A stretch of DNA of 64,000 nt from Agroathelia rolfsii (GCA_018343915.1 JABRWF010000004.1:3968001-4032000); one strand, 5' to 3'; shown: positions 1-13,233, numbered from the stretch's first letter. Numbers and translations are program-made. The notes: generated from the sequence alone by a model not told the origin.

Positions 1-2
1 AA

Positions 3-3000
3 AAAGGTACACGTGCTAAGGGCCGTGAGGGATATTTCAATATCGACCCGATTCTGCGTATCAAATCTCGTTCCTCCATCCTATCCTCTTCTTCGCAGCC
101 TCTTCCTCCTTCCGCGGGTGGCGCTGCCATTCAAAACGAGGTTATTAACTTGCCTCTTGACGGATTGTCGGTCCTCACTGTTGTGTCCAAATGGATGGGT
201 CCCCTTGAAAACTGGCCCGCCTATTTCAAGGAAGCGAGTGACAGAGGCTACACCATGCTCCATTACACGCCGCTCCAGGAGCGCGGGCATAGCGATAGCC
301 CGTATTCAATTCGTGATCAAAGGAAGTACGAGCCTTCCATGTTTAAGGACGGTGTTGGGAAAGACGGAGGAAAGGCCCAAATTGAAGCTGTCTTGAAGAC
401 CGCAAAAGATGACTACGGGCTCTTGAGTCTAACAGATGTTGTTCTAAATCATACAGCGGACAACAGTCCATGGCTGGTTGACCACCCCGAAGCTGGTAAG
501 CATTGAACATTTTTGTAAACTAAGTTACCCTTCTAACCTTGTATATAGGCTTCAGCCCATCCAACACACCGCATTTGGCTCCTGCTCTTGAACTAGACAC
601 TGCCATGATCGAATTTTCCGCATCTTTATCGTCAAACGGCCTGCCAACTCGCATAGAGTCCCAGAGCGATCTCGACATCTTGATTAATGCATTCGCCAAA
701 CACGTCAAAGAGCTGAAGTTCTACGAATACTATGTTATTGACGTAGCCGAATCCAAAGCTTCGTGCCAAGAAGCCCTCGGCTCTGACATAGTTGTCGCTC
801 TGGACGGTATTTCAGGCAAAACCGTAGTTGAGCTAGCCGAGATCGTGCGAAACAAATCGCTCATCCAGGGGTACAAGCGATATGCCTCACGGTACGGTAC
901 GAAAGTTGACGGTGCGGTAGCTGCATCCATCGTTTTGGGTGCCTTCAATGAAATTTCGCGATCGGACCACGCCGCGTTGGCGGAAGCATGGGGCCGTATT
1001 GTAGATGTCCTCAATGTCCCGCTTTATGAAGAATGGGAAGAAGACGAGAAAGTTGCTATTGCCTCCGTCAAGGACAGGGTGCGCTATACACGTTTAGATC
1101 TCCACGGACCACGTCTGGGTGAAATCAAGAAAAGGTCAGTTGGTACTGTCGATTAGTCATTTTCCAAGTTACTAACCTGAATCCTAGCTCCCCGTTGGTT
1201 GAAACGTACTTCACTCGTATTGATGCAGGACCCGATGCCGACCCTCTTGTGTACTCGGTGGCGAACAATGGGTGGATCTGGAACGCAGATCCACTCCAGA
1301 ACTTTGCTCTCCTTCCCTCCAAAGCGTACTTCCGCCGGGAGGTCATTGCCTGGGGAGACTGTGTCAAGCTCCGTTACGGCGATGGTCCATCATCAAACCC
1401 CTGGCTTTGGGAACACATGGCGTCGTACGTCACCGAACTAGCGCAGACTTTCGACGGCTTTCGGATCGATAACTGCCATTCGACGCCTCTTCATGTTGGA
1501 GTTTACTTCCTAGATGCGGCACGAGTCGCCAATCCTGATCTATATGTCTGCGCTGAGCTCTTTACCGGCAGCTCCGACACAGACACGCATTTTGTCAGTA
1601 GGCTTGGAATAAATAGTTTGATCCGCGAGGCAGGTAATGCATGGGATCCCAAAGAGTTCTCAAGAATTTTATACAGATTTGGCCTCGGGAAGCCTGTCGG
1701 TGAGTGTGATTGATTTTGATACCCGAGCCGAAGATCTGAGCTTTCCCTAGGCTCTATGGATGCTGCTTGCCTTACGAGCCCTGAGGAATTACCGCCACCA
1801 ACAGGCAAGGGACCAACAAGGCCATGCCTGGTCACACCTTTACACGGTTCTCATCCCCACGCTCTTTTCTATGATCTAACGCACGACAACGAATCATACC
1901 TTGACAAGCGCTCCGCCGAAGATGCACTATCGACGGGTGCTCTTGTAGCGTTCTCGTTCTCCGCCCTCGGATCGGTCAAGGGCTTTGATGAACTGTATCC
2001 AAAACTGCTGAACCTGGTAGCAGAGAAGAGAATATATGAACTTACGGACGTTGAGGGTGAAAAAGAGAAGGGAATTAACAGGGCAAAGAGACTTCTCAAT
2101 TCCCTACACACGGAAATGGTCCTGGGAGGTTTCGAAGAAGGTCATGTACACCAGGAGAACGATGTAAGTTTCAAACAAGTTTGATATTTTGAGAACCTTT
2201 TTCTGAAAAGTGCGTAGTATATTGTCATCCACAGGGTCCAACCAAGCACCCAGAAAGGTTATCTACTTGTCGCTCATACTGCATTTTCCAAGGGTTCTAA
2301 AGATCGTGGACATAGTGAGATCTTATGACTTTCTCTTTGCGATCTCATTCTGAGTATATATCTGTCCATTAGTCGATCCCATTAAGCTCCGTCGTACGAA
2401 AGTGAAATACATCTTTGGTGCTAGCCTAGATATTCCATCCTACGAAATTAGCAAAGACCCAAATATACTTTGTGGACTTAATGGAAAGCTCGTCGATATT
2501 CCCGAAGTCGTAGCCCCCCAGGGCTTGGACGATCAAGGTCCATTTACCAATATTGTTGTTCCTGAGCACTTCCCTCCCAGCAGTATCATGATCTTCGAGA
2601 CTCACATCCCAGGGCACGACGCCGAACTGGATCTCCTTTGCAAGAGTGGTGTCACAGAAGCATTTAGCGAGCTTTCGCTCGTCGATCTCAATGTGTTGCT
2701 GTATCGTGCTGATGGCGAGGAACGAGATGCCACGAGTGGAGTGTATGGCGTCTATGATATCTCGGGAATGGGAAAGACGACATATTGTGGTCTGGAAGGA
2801 TGGATGCACCCCTTGAGACACATCATGCGCCATAATGATCTTGGTCATCCCCTCTGTGGGCATCTCCGCGACGGCACCTGGGCGTTGGACTACATAGTGG
2901 CTAGATTGGAAGAGTTTGTAGCCTCTTTTTGTGCACTATCAACTGCTGGCTTACCTTCTTCCTGTAGGCAAACTTCAACCCTCCCTAATCTTGCTACACC

Positions 3001-4943
3001 AGCCAAGTGGTTCAAAGAGAGATTCGACCGCATCAAGAGCAGCGTCCCGCCTTTCTTGAGGCCTAGATACTTCGCCATCGTCATTTTCGAGGCTTACAAG
3101 GCAGCTCGCAGAGCCGCCATCGAGCAGGCTTCGGATTTTGTCGCCTCAGGTCACGACTTTACACAGAATCTAGCCATGGTGGCCATTCAAATGCACGGCC
3201 TGGTCAAGTCTGCGTCTCTGGATCCATCAAAGCCTACGCCATCTCTGGCCGCGGGCTTGCCCCATTTCTCTGCCGGATGGGCTCGCTGCTGGGGTCGAGA
3301 TGTATTCATCTCTCTTCGTGGGTTATTCCTAACGACCGGAAACTTTGATGGTGCCAAAAAGCACATCTTGGCGTTTGCGTCTACATTGAAGCATGGTCTG
3401 ATCCCCAATCTGCTTGATTCTGTGCGCAGTCCTAGGTAATGCACCACCCCCTCTCCCGCAAAATAAATGATGCTGACTAGACTTCAAATAGATACAATTC
3501 CCGGGATTCGCCTTGGTGGATGCTCCAGAACATCCAGGACTACACCCTCATGGCCCCAGATGGTTTGTCCATATTATCCGAGCCAGTAAAGCGCAGGTTC
3601 CCTCTCGACGATACCTGGGTCCCGTGGGACGATCCTCGTGCCTATTCACATACCAGCACTCTAGCTGAAATCATCCAAGAGATCCTCCAGCGTCACGCAG
3701 ACGGTATTTCCTTTAGGGAGTATAACGCCGGACCCAACCTTGATATGCAGATGTCTGATAAAGGATTTAACATTGACATCCACGTCGACTGGAAGACGGG
3801 AATTATCTTTGGCGGGAATGAGGCCAACTGCGGTACCTGGATGGATAAGATGGGTGAATCGGTCAAGGCAGGGACTAAAGGAAAGCCAGGTACACCCAGA
3901 GATGGTGCTCCGGTGGAGATTACGGGCCTATTGAAGAGTACGCTGCGTTGGCTTGATCAGCTGTCAAGCGCGGGCAAGTTTCCATTCAAGGGTGTGGATG
4001 CAAATAGTAAGTCTGCTTAATTAATCAGCGGCTGTCAAAACTGAATCATGGTTTAGTCAATGGTATTAAGCAGTTCATCACCTACAAGCAGTGGGGTGAT
4101 CTCCTTCAGGCGTCTTTCGAGAAAGCGTACTATATCCCGAAGGGTATGCCAGGACCTAAAATCTACACTAGGTGTGGCTAACCAAATGACTCACATTATC
4201 CAGATCCCTCCTATGATGGTCTGTACGATGTCAATACGTCCATCGTTAACCGCCGAGGCATTTATAAGGACGTCTATCGCTCCGGCCCAGGTCGCGAATG
4301 GTCGGACTACCAACTCAGACCTAACTTCCCTATTGCCATGACCGTCGCCCCAGAGCTGTTCGACCCCAAGCACGCCTTGGGCGCGCTCCAGATTGCGGAC
4401 AGTGTACTTCGTAGCCCGTTGGGGATGAAGACGCTTGATCCGGCGGACATGCAATATCGTCCCGACTATGACAATTCAAACGATTCGACAGATGCAGCTA
4501 TTGCCAAGGGTTTGAACTACCACAATGTTTGCGCATATCTTCTTCTTCTGTCACTGAGTTATCCGGAGGACTGACAGAGATCTTTGGCGTATAGGGACCT
4601 GAATGGGGCTGGCCGCTGGGCTACTTCCTCCGTGCATATCTCCACTTTGACTCAAAATACGGCGAAGGACAGACTGTAAGTACATTCCTCTGTCGACCCA
4701 TATTGGTTGGATTCGACTTGACAAAAAAAAAATTCAAATTAGAACATCATCAATACCCTCCATCATCTTCATGGAGCTTTACTGAGCCTCCGTCGTCATA
4801 TTCAAAACGATCCCTGGGCAGGTATTCCCGAGCTGACGAATAAGGACGGCGCGTACTGCCGCGACTCGTGCAACACCCAGGCATGGAGCGCGAGCACATT
4901 GTTGGACTTCCTTGAAGATGTGCACAAGCTTGGCTCAGTCTGA
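3..4943 (+). CDS. GDB1: Glycogen debranching enzyme, 5' end outside window
   Basis: Bifunctional cytosolic enzyme that removes glycogen branch points: a 4-alpha-glucanotransferase half followed by an amylo-alpha-1,6-glucosidase half. The reading frame is already open at base 3 and the N-terminus lies upstream. Seen in the transferase half: [53 protein letters not shown], and [12 protein letters not shown], which carries the glycosyl hydrolase family 13 nucleophile Asp. Seen in the glucosidase half: [56 protein letters not shown] and [15 protein letters not shown] near the end. I placed about nine short introns, for example at about 496-548, 1136-1187, 1699-1750, 2164-2217, 2320-2374 and 3436-3491. 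All join the exons in frame, and a small exon at 2218-2319 is too short to see as an open frame alone. Stop TGA is at 4941-4943. It looks intact. Identity is very sure; exact inner splice sites less so. Confidence 0.95.
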
Positions 4944-6098
4944 AGTGGACTTGTATCTTGCCGTAGAACTTCCCTTGCTGCAGACTACATCACTCGTCGC
5001 TTGCAATTCCGCGGCCGTTCAAGTTCCTTTTAGATGATGATGAAACCTTATCATAATAATAAAAAACCTATCTGTCATGATTACACTACATATTCAATCA
5101 TGATCGTCCCTATATGTAACCCGAGTTTCAAGCTTATAAATTTGTCATCGGACACGGTCTCCTTTTTCCTTAATTTTGGTATGCGTTGTCCATTGGAGTT
5201 GAATCTACATAATTCCTCAACTCGCGGAACTGGTAGATTTTTTTTTTTTTTGCGCACTGTATGTGGCGCCTGCCTGATTGTACTTCTTCAAGTTGAATCT
5301 TGATCAAGTGCGGAATGTAAAAGAAAGCTGATTCTTTGATGATTTAGGATTAATAAATATATGGCTTAGAAGATGAAACGTTACAATTTAGGAGTCAGGA
5401 GAGGGGATGTTAGGGGTCTGTATGTACCAAAATACATCAAGAGCGAGATAACTCCAACCCATATATGTCTTCTAACCGTCGAGATTCACAATATCAAGCG
5501 TAAAAACATCAGCATCGCTACACTTCACTTTCTACTTTCCTTGTCGCCTTTGTAAGACGACCGACGTCCACCATTACTGGATTCTGCCTAGTCCAAGTCA
5601 TAGCCAGACCAGTCCTTAGAGCCATCAACTTGTTAGAACCACGTGTGATGGAGATTACACCTCGAGGAAGAGAAAAGAAAATGAAATTTCCATCACAAGC
5701 ACAATACATATATAAAAGAAGCGAGAGATGAAAAAGAACCGTCTTCTAAAATATTATTGAATACGGTAGCAAAACACGCGTGTGGGGAAAGGGAAGAAAC
5801 GGAAAACGGGTGAAGCTGCCAAAAGAAAATAAGGAAAAAAGAATGAAATGTTTTTGCAGACGACCTATAAACATCCAGAGCGGGTAAAGGGTGGAGGAGG
5901 GTGTACATATCGCATGGGGTCCTGATCTATTACCAAGACAGGAGGCGATAGATGGGAAGAGGACAAGGAGTGCAGGGACGACGTGACGGTGATGATTGAA
6001 GGGAATATACGCATAAGCGTGCCAAGCAACATAAGAGGTGAAAATAAGGGCAAGAGAAGGCGGCCGGCGAAGATAGACGGACGGACGGCCAGCTCTCT
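4944..6098. other. Intergenic, between convergent genes
   Basis: About 1.15 kb holding the 3' flanks of the debranching enzyme and the G-gamma gene. Short A/T runs are present (T run near 5239, A run near 4722 inside the preceding gene's last intron). A 38-base stretch at 5490-5527 resembles one at 28480-28517 (see findings). No gene could be supported. Confidence 0.5.
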
Positions 6099-6510
6099 CT
6101 ACATAATGACACATGCGCAACCTTGTGGCGGTGGTGCATAGGGGTCTTGGTTCTTCTGTACGGGGCCCCATACGGACGGTACCTAGAGATAGAATGACAA
6201 ATGAGCGACTATAAAAGAAGGGACTAGGTGGCGTCCTGTTAGCCTGCTCAATAGACGTACGAGATGATCCTTTGTCACTTTGCAGTAGTTGATCAAGCTA
6301 CAGAAAGGAAATTGCATATTCAGCATTTGCTTTTCACGTAGAAGAAACGGGTGTAGCTGTATGTATTGCACATGACTGGACATACCTTGCACTAGCTTCA
6401 CTTGTTTTCATTCTAGGCCTCGCCAGGTCTTCCTTCAAGCGTTGGTTGTGCTCCATCAGACGACGGAGCTTGAGCTCGGACATAGACTGCTTCTGGGGAC
6501 GGGAGCTCAT
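6099..6510 (-). CDS. Heterotrimeric G-protein gamma subunit
   Basis: Small membrane-anchored partner of the G-beta subunit in pheromone and nutrient signalling. Three exons on the minus strand join perfectly: 6510-6386, 6297-6261 and 6182-6099, giving 81 residues. The product begins [20 protein letters not shown], with an amphipathic helix ([16 protein letters not shown]) that in this family pairs with G-beta. It continues through [20 protein letters not shown], the usual fungal NPF-like region, and ends QGCACVIM. The last four residues form a CaaX box; Met at the end predicts farnesylation of the Cys. The Cys two residues before it is a plausible palmitoylation site, as in yeast Ste18. The last exon is invisible as an open frame because the second intron must be removed first. 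Homologous to yeast Ste18, S. pombe Git11 and basidiomycete Gpg1. Confidence 0.93.
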
Positions 6511-7451
6511 GGTTGCAGTACGGTCCAGACGAAGGAGATTATACCGAAAGGGAGACTCGACGACCGGGGTGGTGGTGAGTGTATGTTGGTGAGTGGCTTA
6601 TAGGGGTATAGTCAACTCGACACAGCCTAGGGATGGGTGTGTGTAAGAGTTTGTGTATGGGCGTGTTGTTGCTAGCGAAATAAGCCCAGTGCTTTCAACC
6701 GCAATAAATCCGGAAGAAACTGAATGTTTGAGGAGGGTGCGTGGCTGCAAAGATTATATGTGTATTATGGAAAGGAGCGAGAGGGCAGCTTGCATGAAAA
6801 TAAGGGTAACAAGAGACCAAGAAACGTCGGTCGGACGGTCGTTCACACACGAAGAGGACGATGGGTGAGAAAGGCCCGGGGGTGGCCTGTTCCTATTCGA
6901 GCTCCGACGGGCCTGACCCTGCGCTACGAAGCACTTTGCCGACGACCATCATCTCCATCGTTCCTGGCCCGTCATCGACCATGTGCAGATTCGTGGACTG
7001 GATGATATATTTACAAAATCTAGTTCATAAGCAAGTACAGGAATATAAGTAGATGATGAGGTAAATCCATGTGTTAGATAAATAACCAGCGTTCCGACGT
7101 GAAAGATTGTTCGTTGATGTAACATTAAAAATGAACGTGGCAAGGCATCTGCCGAATTCCAATGCATATATATATATATATATATATATGCATTTGACTA
7201 AGGAGTGGGTAAGAAGCCCTCTATATTCAACAATATCAATTAGTCCGAAACCCACTTGGACCCGTGTCACTGATAATACATACGTCCTTGTGCCTGAATC
7301 TGTGCGTTGGTGAGCTGGTTGGGGCGTGAGTCGTGTCGCAATTATCATAGGAGTAAATGTACGCGTCGTGTTTTGTTTTTGTTTGATGTATTTCAGAAAT
7401 TTGAATTCTGAGAGAGCGAAAGATCAAGTCAGTCAGGAAATATGGAAGGTT
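6511..7451. other. Intergenic with AT microsatellite
   Basis: About 940 bases upstream of the G-gamma gene and downstream of the M50B-like gene. It holds a perfect AT palindrome at 7161-7194. No coding region was supported; several open frames cross it but show no protein-like composition. Confidence 0.5.
7161..7194. repeat. (AT)n palindromic microsatellite
   Basis: An alternating AT tract of about 24 bases flanked by TGCA on each side, so the 34 bases AATGCATA...TATGCATT form one perfect palindrome. It can extrude as a cruciform and is likely length-polymorphic. Confidence 0.9.
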
Positions 7452-8773
7452 TCAGAGGGTGGGCATATACATTGGGATGGAAACGGGAACAAAGGGCGTC
7501 AAAGAGAATATTATAAGAAGCAGGTTAAGAATAACATGAACATGATGGAAGGTGGAGGGACGTAGCGGACGGGAACCAACCTTGAAGCATACGATTCCGA
7601 TAATGATGAACGCTACAAGAACACCAACTCCAAATAGTATCCAAATGATACCCCAGACTAGAAGAGGATGAGACATAAAAGGTGAAGGGATAGATTCGAT
7701 GTTAACATACTATGCGCCGGTATACGAGGGTATAGCAGGCCAAACTGTGTCGCATCCGAGTCGTTGATTTTGCGGAAGTACTTGTCATCGGCAATATCCC
7801 CTGTAACTCGATCAGTATGATGGGAACAGGAACGTCAATGACCGACGCTCACATATCACATATAGGACACTACGAAAGAGAGGATTTCAGTGACTCGCCT
7901 ATAGTAAGATGAACGAATGCTTACTTCATGACTCCGATAAAGAGAACATACCACCGGAGACCAGCCCTGGAAATAATGAATATGACAATCTTAGGCGAAT
8001 TAAAGTGCAATTACCCTTGGCGTATGAACCAAAACCCAACCAAGAGGGCTTCCCAGCCCAGCGTGAGTAGTATTGTTCTGAACGGCCCAAGATTATTGAC
8101 GAGCCGATGATGGGCGGTGAGAAAACACATACAGCTTCTCTCGCACCAAAACGAGGGGTATTATCAAACCGATCCCAATGGCAAAACTCATAATTTTCGC
8201 GGCCAGAGTATCCCATCCGCCTAATGTAAATACGGCGCCTAGCAAGGCGGAGCCAACATATCCCGCGGATAATATTATGGTTGGATTTCCGCCTTCAACG
8301 ATGGTCGCCCCTCCTAGGTCAGGGTCTATCGTCACTCGCAAGACAGTTCCGCCCGTCAAAACAGCCTACAGCAAGGACTCAGCATTACGGACAGTGCCAG
8401 ATGAAACGCACGCACGCCGATGATATGGCACATCTCATGAAGTCCGATCGTGAATAGCTTCAGCGGTGTAAGGATGAATCGTGCACCGGGTATGTTCCAT
8501 ACGCCAAAGATGACAACGGCATATACGACTATCTATGATGATAGCACATTCCACGATAATCATTATCACACACGACAAATTCACCGGAATGACCTTGATG
8601 ACGTACCACATAGAGAATGATCACCTAAAAGAGACAAATATGGAGGATCACAAAACTGCGCCATGTAGGCAATATGCCTGACTTACCTGATCATGTGTGG
8701 GTACCAGAGGACTAACATGTGGAGCTGGAGGCGCGATGGGCGGTCGGTAAGGGTCGGTGCCGTTTGACGACAT
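7452..8773 (-). CDS. M50B-like membrane metallopeptidase family protein
   Basis: Multi-pass membrane protein of the M50B-like family (fungal/plant relatives of site-2 protease). It is built from about seven exons on the minus strand. The N-terminus MSSNGTDPYRPPIAPPAPHV is proline-rich and cytosolic-looking, followed by a membrane segment (VVYAVVIFGVW). Then comes the zinc motif HEMCH (HExxH) in LFTIGLHEMCHIIG, and after an intron VTIDPDLGGATIVEGGNP, ILSAGYVGSALLGAVF and FAIGIGLIIPLVLV. Further exons give LGWEALLVGFWFIRQG, YVIWDIADDKYFRKINDSD, and a last membrane helix WGIIWILFGVGVLVAFIIIG. The start at 8773 is the only ATG ahead of the proline-rich region. The 3' end is uncertain: reading straight through VCFK ends at 7452, but another intron could change the last 40 residues. 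Substrate unknown. Family call is confident from the zinc motif and the DPDLGG block. Confidence 0.82.
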
Positions 8774-9518
8774 AATAACAGCGCAAGGCAAAATAGAATG
8801 ATTCAGTTGGTATGTCTAGTAAGAGGAGTTCAGAGCAGGAAAATAGATATATGGCAAGCAAGACGGGTCGTAAGTCGTAGTACAAGTCGTTAATGCGGTG
8901 CTTTCCAGGTGAGCATGGGGCGTGCACTTGCTGAACACCCCAGAGGTTGCCCATCACGTGTGCGAGAACGAGGAGTTTGCGCACACTGCGGAGTGTGAAC
9001 AACGTGCACTGTTCATTTGTCTCAATGTTGCCATTGCAGACCAGACGGCGCGCAACTAGGTGTTATAACGGTAGAAGAAAAAGAAAGAAAAACTTGCAAC
9101 CTCGATAAGCCAGATAAAAGAAGAAACAATTAAATAAGTTTGCCAAAATAACCCAGGCCATTGGTTTAGGTGTCGGAGACATTTTTCATGCGCGAATATG
9201 TAGCACTTCAATTTTAAAACTCTTGAAAGTGGCACACATATGCTCAACTTGTTACAAGGCACTCTTGACGTTATGAGGAATAGGCCACGATTTTACCAGA
9301 GTGTTATCATACGATCATGTGATTTTGTCGGAGACTCTACCTAAGGCCTAAGGGGAGGCTGGTGACGGGACTAGTGACTGCATTGCCGCGGCATCGATTG
9401 CAACTGCCTTCGTCGTCTTCCTGACTGAGCCTTTCCTTCTATCCTATCATCCCTGCTCTTTTATCCGCTCGCTGCTTTCTGGTCATTTGTCATCTTTGCA
9501 TGCGCTCTTCTTTTCCAG
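8774..9518. promoter_or_regulatory. Divergent intergenic region
   Basis: About 745 bases between the divergent M50B-like and PA-repeat genes; it must contain both promoters. A pyrimidine-rich stretch (about 9405-9520) precedes the plus-strand start, a common feature of fungal core promoters. No TATA box was clear, and no other gene was seen. Confidence 0.4.
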
Positions 9519-12177
9519 ATGTCTCTCCCTAGCCAACCAACCGACCCGGCCTACAGACCAGAAGACCACTCATCCATGCTTCTGCCAACGGGCGACCTGG
9601 AGATGCCTTCTGGTCCTGGTAGTCCTTATGAACCCGAATCTTACAACTACACCCTCCAATACCCGTTGTCGGTCGGTCATCGTGTCATTTTACTTGATGT
9701 CAATCCAATAGCCTGAATCATCGCCCAGTCGGCGGCCTTTGTCGAAGGAGACGGGGCCGCATACACTCATGCTACTAGCACATGCAATCGAAAACAATGC
9801 CAGAATACGGAATTTCAATGCCGGGTGTATGCTTATCAAGTCAAAGATCTACGACAGCAGAGAGCGGCGCTTGAAAGGTGCGATTATGATGCTTCTGCCT
9901 GGTCATGTACTCATTTTCATTTATATATACAGGCAACTGCTGGAGACAAAGACCGAGCTGCTAGTTCTTCAACGTCAACGGGGTGCTCCTGCCTCCACGT
10001 CCGAAATTTCAGCACACGTACCCGCACCCGCACCTGCACCCGCACCTGCACCAGCACCTGCACCAGCACCTGCACCAGTACGAGCACCAGTATCAGTACC
10101 AGCACGAGCGCTGGCACCCAATCCCGTTGTCCCGGACTTACCCTCTGTTCAGGAGGGTGAGTCGTTCACTGAAGAGCAGTTTACGCTCGAACAACGTATG
10201 GCTATCTTCTGGGAAGAAGATCACTGGATTGCCTATAGACGTAAATGGAAAAAGCGATCAGCACATCCACAAGGCGATAAACTTGGTTTTCTTGTGGATA
10301 TTCGTGGTGAGAAAATCTCCATAGGCCGACTGAGAATGATAGCTGCGTACCAAACCGATGTATTTCACGAAATTGCCCGGAGATTGGGCACTAACGCACC
10401 CGAGACTTGGGTCAAGGAGGCGACAGACGAGACCAAAAACTTTCACCGTCGACGTATGGCAGAAAAGTTCGAGGAGTTTCGCTTGTGTGAGAACAACTGG
10501 AAGGCCGATCGGTTTGCCAAGCTCAAATATGGTGAATGGGTACGCGGACCTGGACACCTGCCATTCCCAAAGAACGTCCGACAGCGTCCAAGCAGGGCCC
10601 TCAAGTCAAAAAATAGGTCACGAGCACTGCCAAAAAAGAGGTCCACTGTCTCAAGCCGGCAACCCGTTCGGACTTCGAGGGTAAGTGAGCCTAATTGCCA
10701 AGTTGCATTTACCACAATGGTCACTGAACCATAACCTATAACTATCTTAATTCTATAGCCACGTGCTCCAGCCAGGTAAGATTCTCATGATTCACAGTCG
10801 TGGCTGATGAAACAGTGTCACTGAATCATAGCAGGTCTCCGAACCCGAATGTCAGGTCCCAGAATCCTCGCGCATCTCAAACACAGGAAGATGATGAATC
10901 TGACTCCGATAATAATGGTTGGATTACTGGGTATGTCATCACAAAACTTTGTGATCGCGATCACAATAACAGTGCTATTCTTCATTCTCTTACACTTTAG
11001 TACCATGTCACCTCTTACAGAGGATCCGTCTCCAGAGGATCAGGATGAGCTTGAATCAGTCCCTGACATTACGGAGATTGAGAATGAAATTATACAGTTC
11101 AACGGCTCCTCTAATCAAGACGAGTCCATGCTGCCCCCTGATGACGATGACCAAGAACCGCAGAGCCCTCAACTAGAGGACCGAAACCAGGATTCTGTAC
11201 ATCCTGCACTCGATCAATTAGGGTATAAGGAATTTGCTTGAAGGATTGCAAAATTGCTATTGACCAATTCTGAACTTAATTTGTCTTTTAGGGAGGATGC
11301 TAGCGAATCAGTCAGCACACGGTTAAGATCCGCAAAGCAGAAGGCGCCAGCGAACATCCACATTGCGTCTTCACCTTTCAAACCTCCTGCTGCGGGTGCC
11401 CCCTCGAAATCGAGGGCCTTAAGAAATACGATAATAGAAGGCAGCTATAACCAAGTTTTCAGCAGAGCTATGAGAGCTCGTGATAGTCAAAGAGAAATCA
11501 GGTGCATAGCCTGCTTTGTTTTACTTTCTACTCTTTGCCGATCTTGTAGCAGGAAATCTACGGTTGAGGAGGATATCCATGACCATTCAAGCTCTTCACG
11601 GGAAGATCTTCCGTCGGAGTGGGGCCGCAGTCGTACCAGAAGCGAATATGTAAGTCCACTGCTAAACCTCATGTGATATTGAAGGATGAAAAGCACTGAT
11701 ACTTTTCCCTTCCGGCGCTTCTCAAGCTTGCCCAGAAGAAACGCATAGGAGCGAGCGACTCTGCCTATGATGCACGCTTCGCTAAGGTATGCCTTCGTTG
11801 GCTGATTCGAGTGTTTGAGATTAACGGTAGTCTTTTCTTTTTTGGCCTGGTAGGATTTGAGTAGCAATAATACCGATACTGCTGGGCGTGCAATCGATCC
11901 GCGTACTAGGTGCGCTGTTGTTGCATTTTTGATTAATTTATCGGGTTTTCTAAAGTAGAACTTCATAGATTTGCACTTAAACAGTTGAAACGCGGCCGTT
12001 CACCTGAAGAGGATTCGGAGGATGAGGACGAGGAAGAACGGGCTCGGTCCAAGCGTAACACCCGTAATGTAATCAAATTCATAAACGTTTTTCTAATTGC
12101 GATTTCTCTCATACAATAACCGTGTTTAACTTTAGGCGGTCACAAGGTCAATGGCCCCGACCGAGCGCAAGAAGTAA
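9519..12177 (+). CDS. Unknown coiled-coil / Pro-Ala-repeat protein
   Basis: I do not recognise this family. About ten exons join in frame, among them 9519-9671, 9729-9877, 9933-10680 and 10759-10775, and then further exons to the TAA at 12175-12177. N-terminus MSLPSQPTDPAYRPEDHSSM is disordered. Residues about 80-120 (VKDLRQQRAALERQLLETKT and on) form a coiled coil that spans the second intron. A run of about ten Pro-Ala dipeptides follows. Then comes a helical, charged block of about 130 residues (from FTLEQRMAIFWEEDHWIAYR to LKYGEWVRGPG), and a basic stretch rich in KSKNRSR/PKKR that looks like a nuclear localisation signal. The C-terminal part is acidic and low-complexity, ending in RSMAPTERKK. 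A nuclear scaffold or chromatin-linked role is inference only. Short exons and consistent phases argue that it is real and expressed. Confidence 0.72.
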
Positions 12178-13233
12178 TAGCGTTCAACCCCAATTTGGGG
12201 CCCAGCGGGTGATTATCGTATTCTCTGGTACGTCAGCTTGAACCAATATAAGTCCCGACCCGGATACTGAAGGGGAAGCCATAGCTCCTTTGATTCTCCC
12301 ACTCCTTGAATAAATGATCTTGATCTTGATGCTACTCGATTTTTTGATTTTTCTGACTGATGATACTAATCCGAACCCCCCCCCCCCCCTTCACTTAACT
12401 TTATGCCGATTTCTGCCCATGTATCACCTGTAGCTCTTTTCACGAACTTTTCTTGGTATATCAAACCATAATTAACGTGAGAGCCTTCTTTGCCTTGGCA
12501 CTTGAATCTCCTTTTTGCTTCATTCTAAGCCTTGCACTAAGGCTCGCGTACTTTTATAACAGATTTAGGAGCACAATGATTAAAAAAGATGTATTGGTCT
12601 TGTTTTCTTTTTCTTATTAGTGTGACTTGTGATGAATTGTACTTATTTTGTAGCTGCATTTGAGTGTATGCCCACTATATGAAAAACAAGTATGCAATGG
12701 ATTAAACAAGGAAGACCGGCTGTAGCAAACAAGACTGGAACTTTAAGTCGAGTCGACTTACCTTATATCAATTCTTGTTGGACCTCCTTGAGCAAACTGT
12801 CCGGGGATTTTGTTCCATATATAATGTTGGCTGGCACTAGTAGTGCTTGCTCGGCTTTTGTCCCGCGCAAATCGCAGATGTCCCCGTGGGTGTTAAATCC
12901 GATGGGGCTTGAATAGCACTGTTTGATGGAAGCTCCAATGCAAAATTAAGAAATAACTCATACTCGATGACCACGCTCGTATTTCAAAAGTATTATAAGT
13001 GCTGAGAATCTGATAATAGTCACCAGGGTTTAGTGGCTGAATCCGCTTCTGAAGACGTCATCTGTGGTAAAGGCCGTGAAACAGCCACATATCAACATGA
13101 ATTACTTGATATAATATTCAGTGCTACCAGGATATCATGTAGTGTAATGCAAAGACCCATGATGCCCTAGGACATAGAATCGGACTTCTGCTCAGCTCAA
13201 GATCGTCGGCTTGAACCCGGCCATGGGTGATCA
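12178..13233. other. Intergenic with poly-C tract
   Basis: About 1.05 kb of AT-rich 3' flank. It contains a run of 14 C at 12376-12389. No gene was supported. Confidence 0.5.
12376..12389 (+). repeat. Poly-C tract
   Basis: Fourteen consecutive C bases directly after CCGAA, just downstream of the unknown coiled-coil gene. Expected to be length-variable and prone to sequencing error. Confidence 0.9.

Noticed and set aside
13200..13230. tRNA-like TTGAACCCGG string
   Set aside because: No acceptor stem or anticodon arm could be folded around it on either strand.
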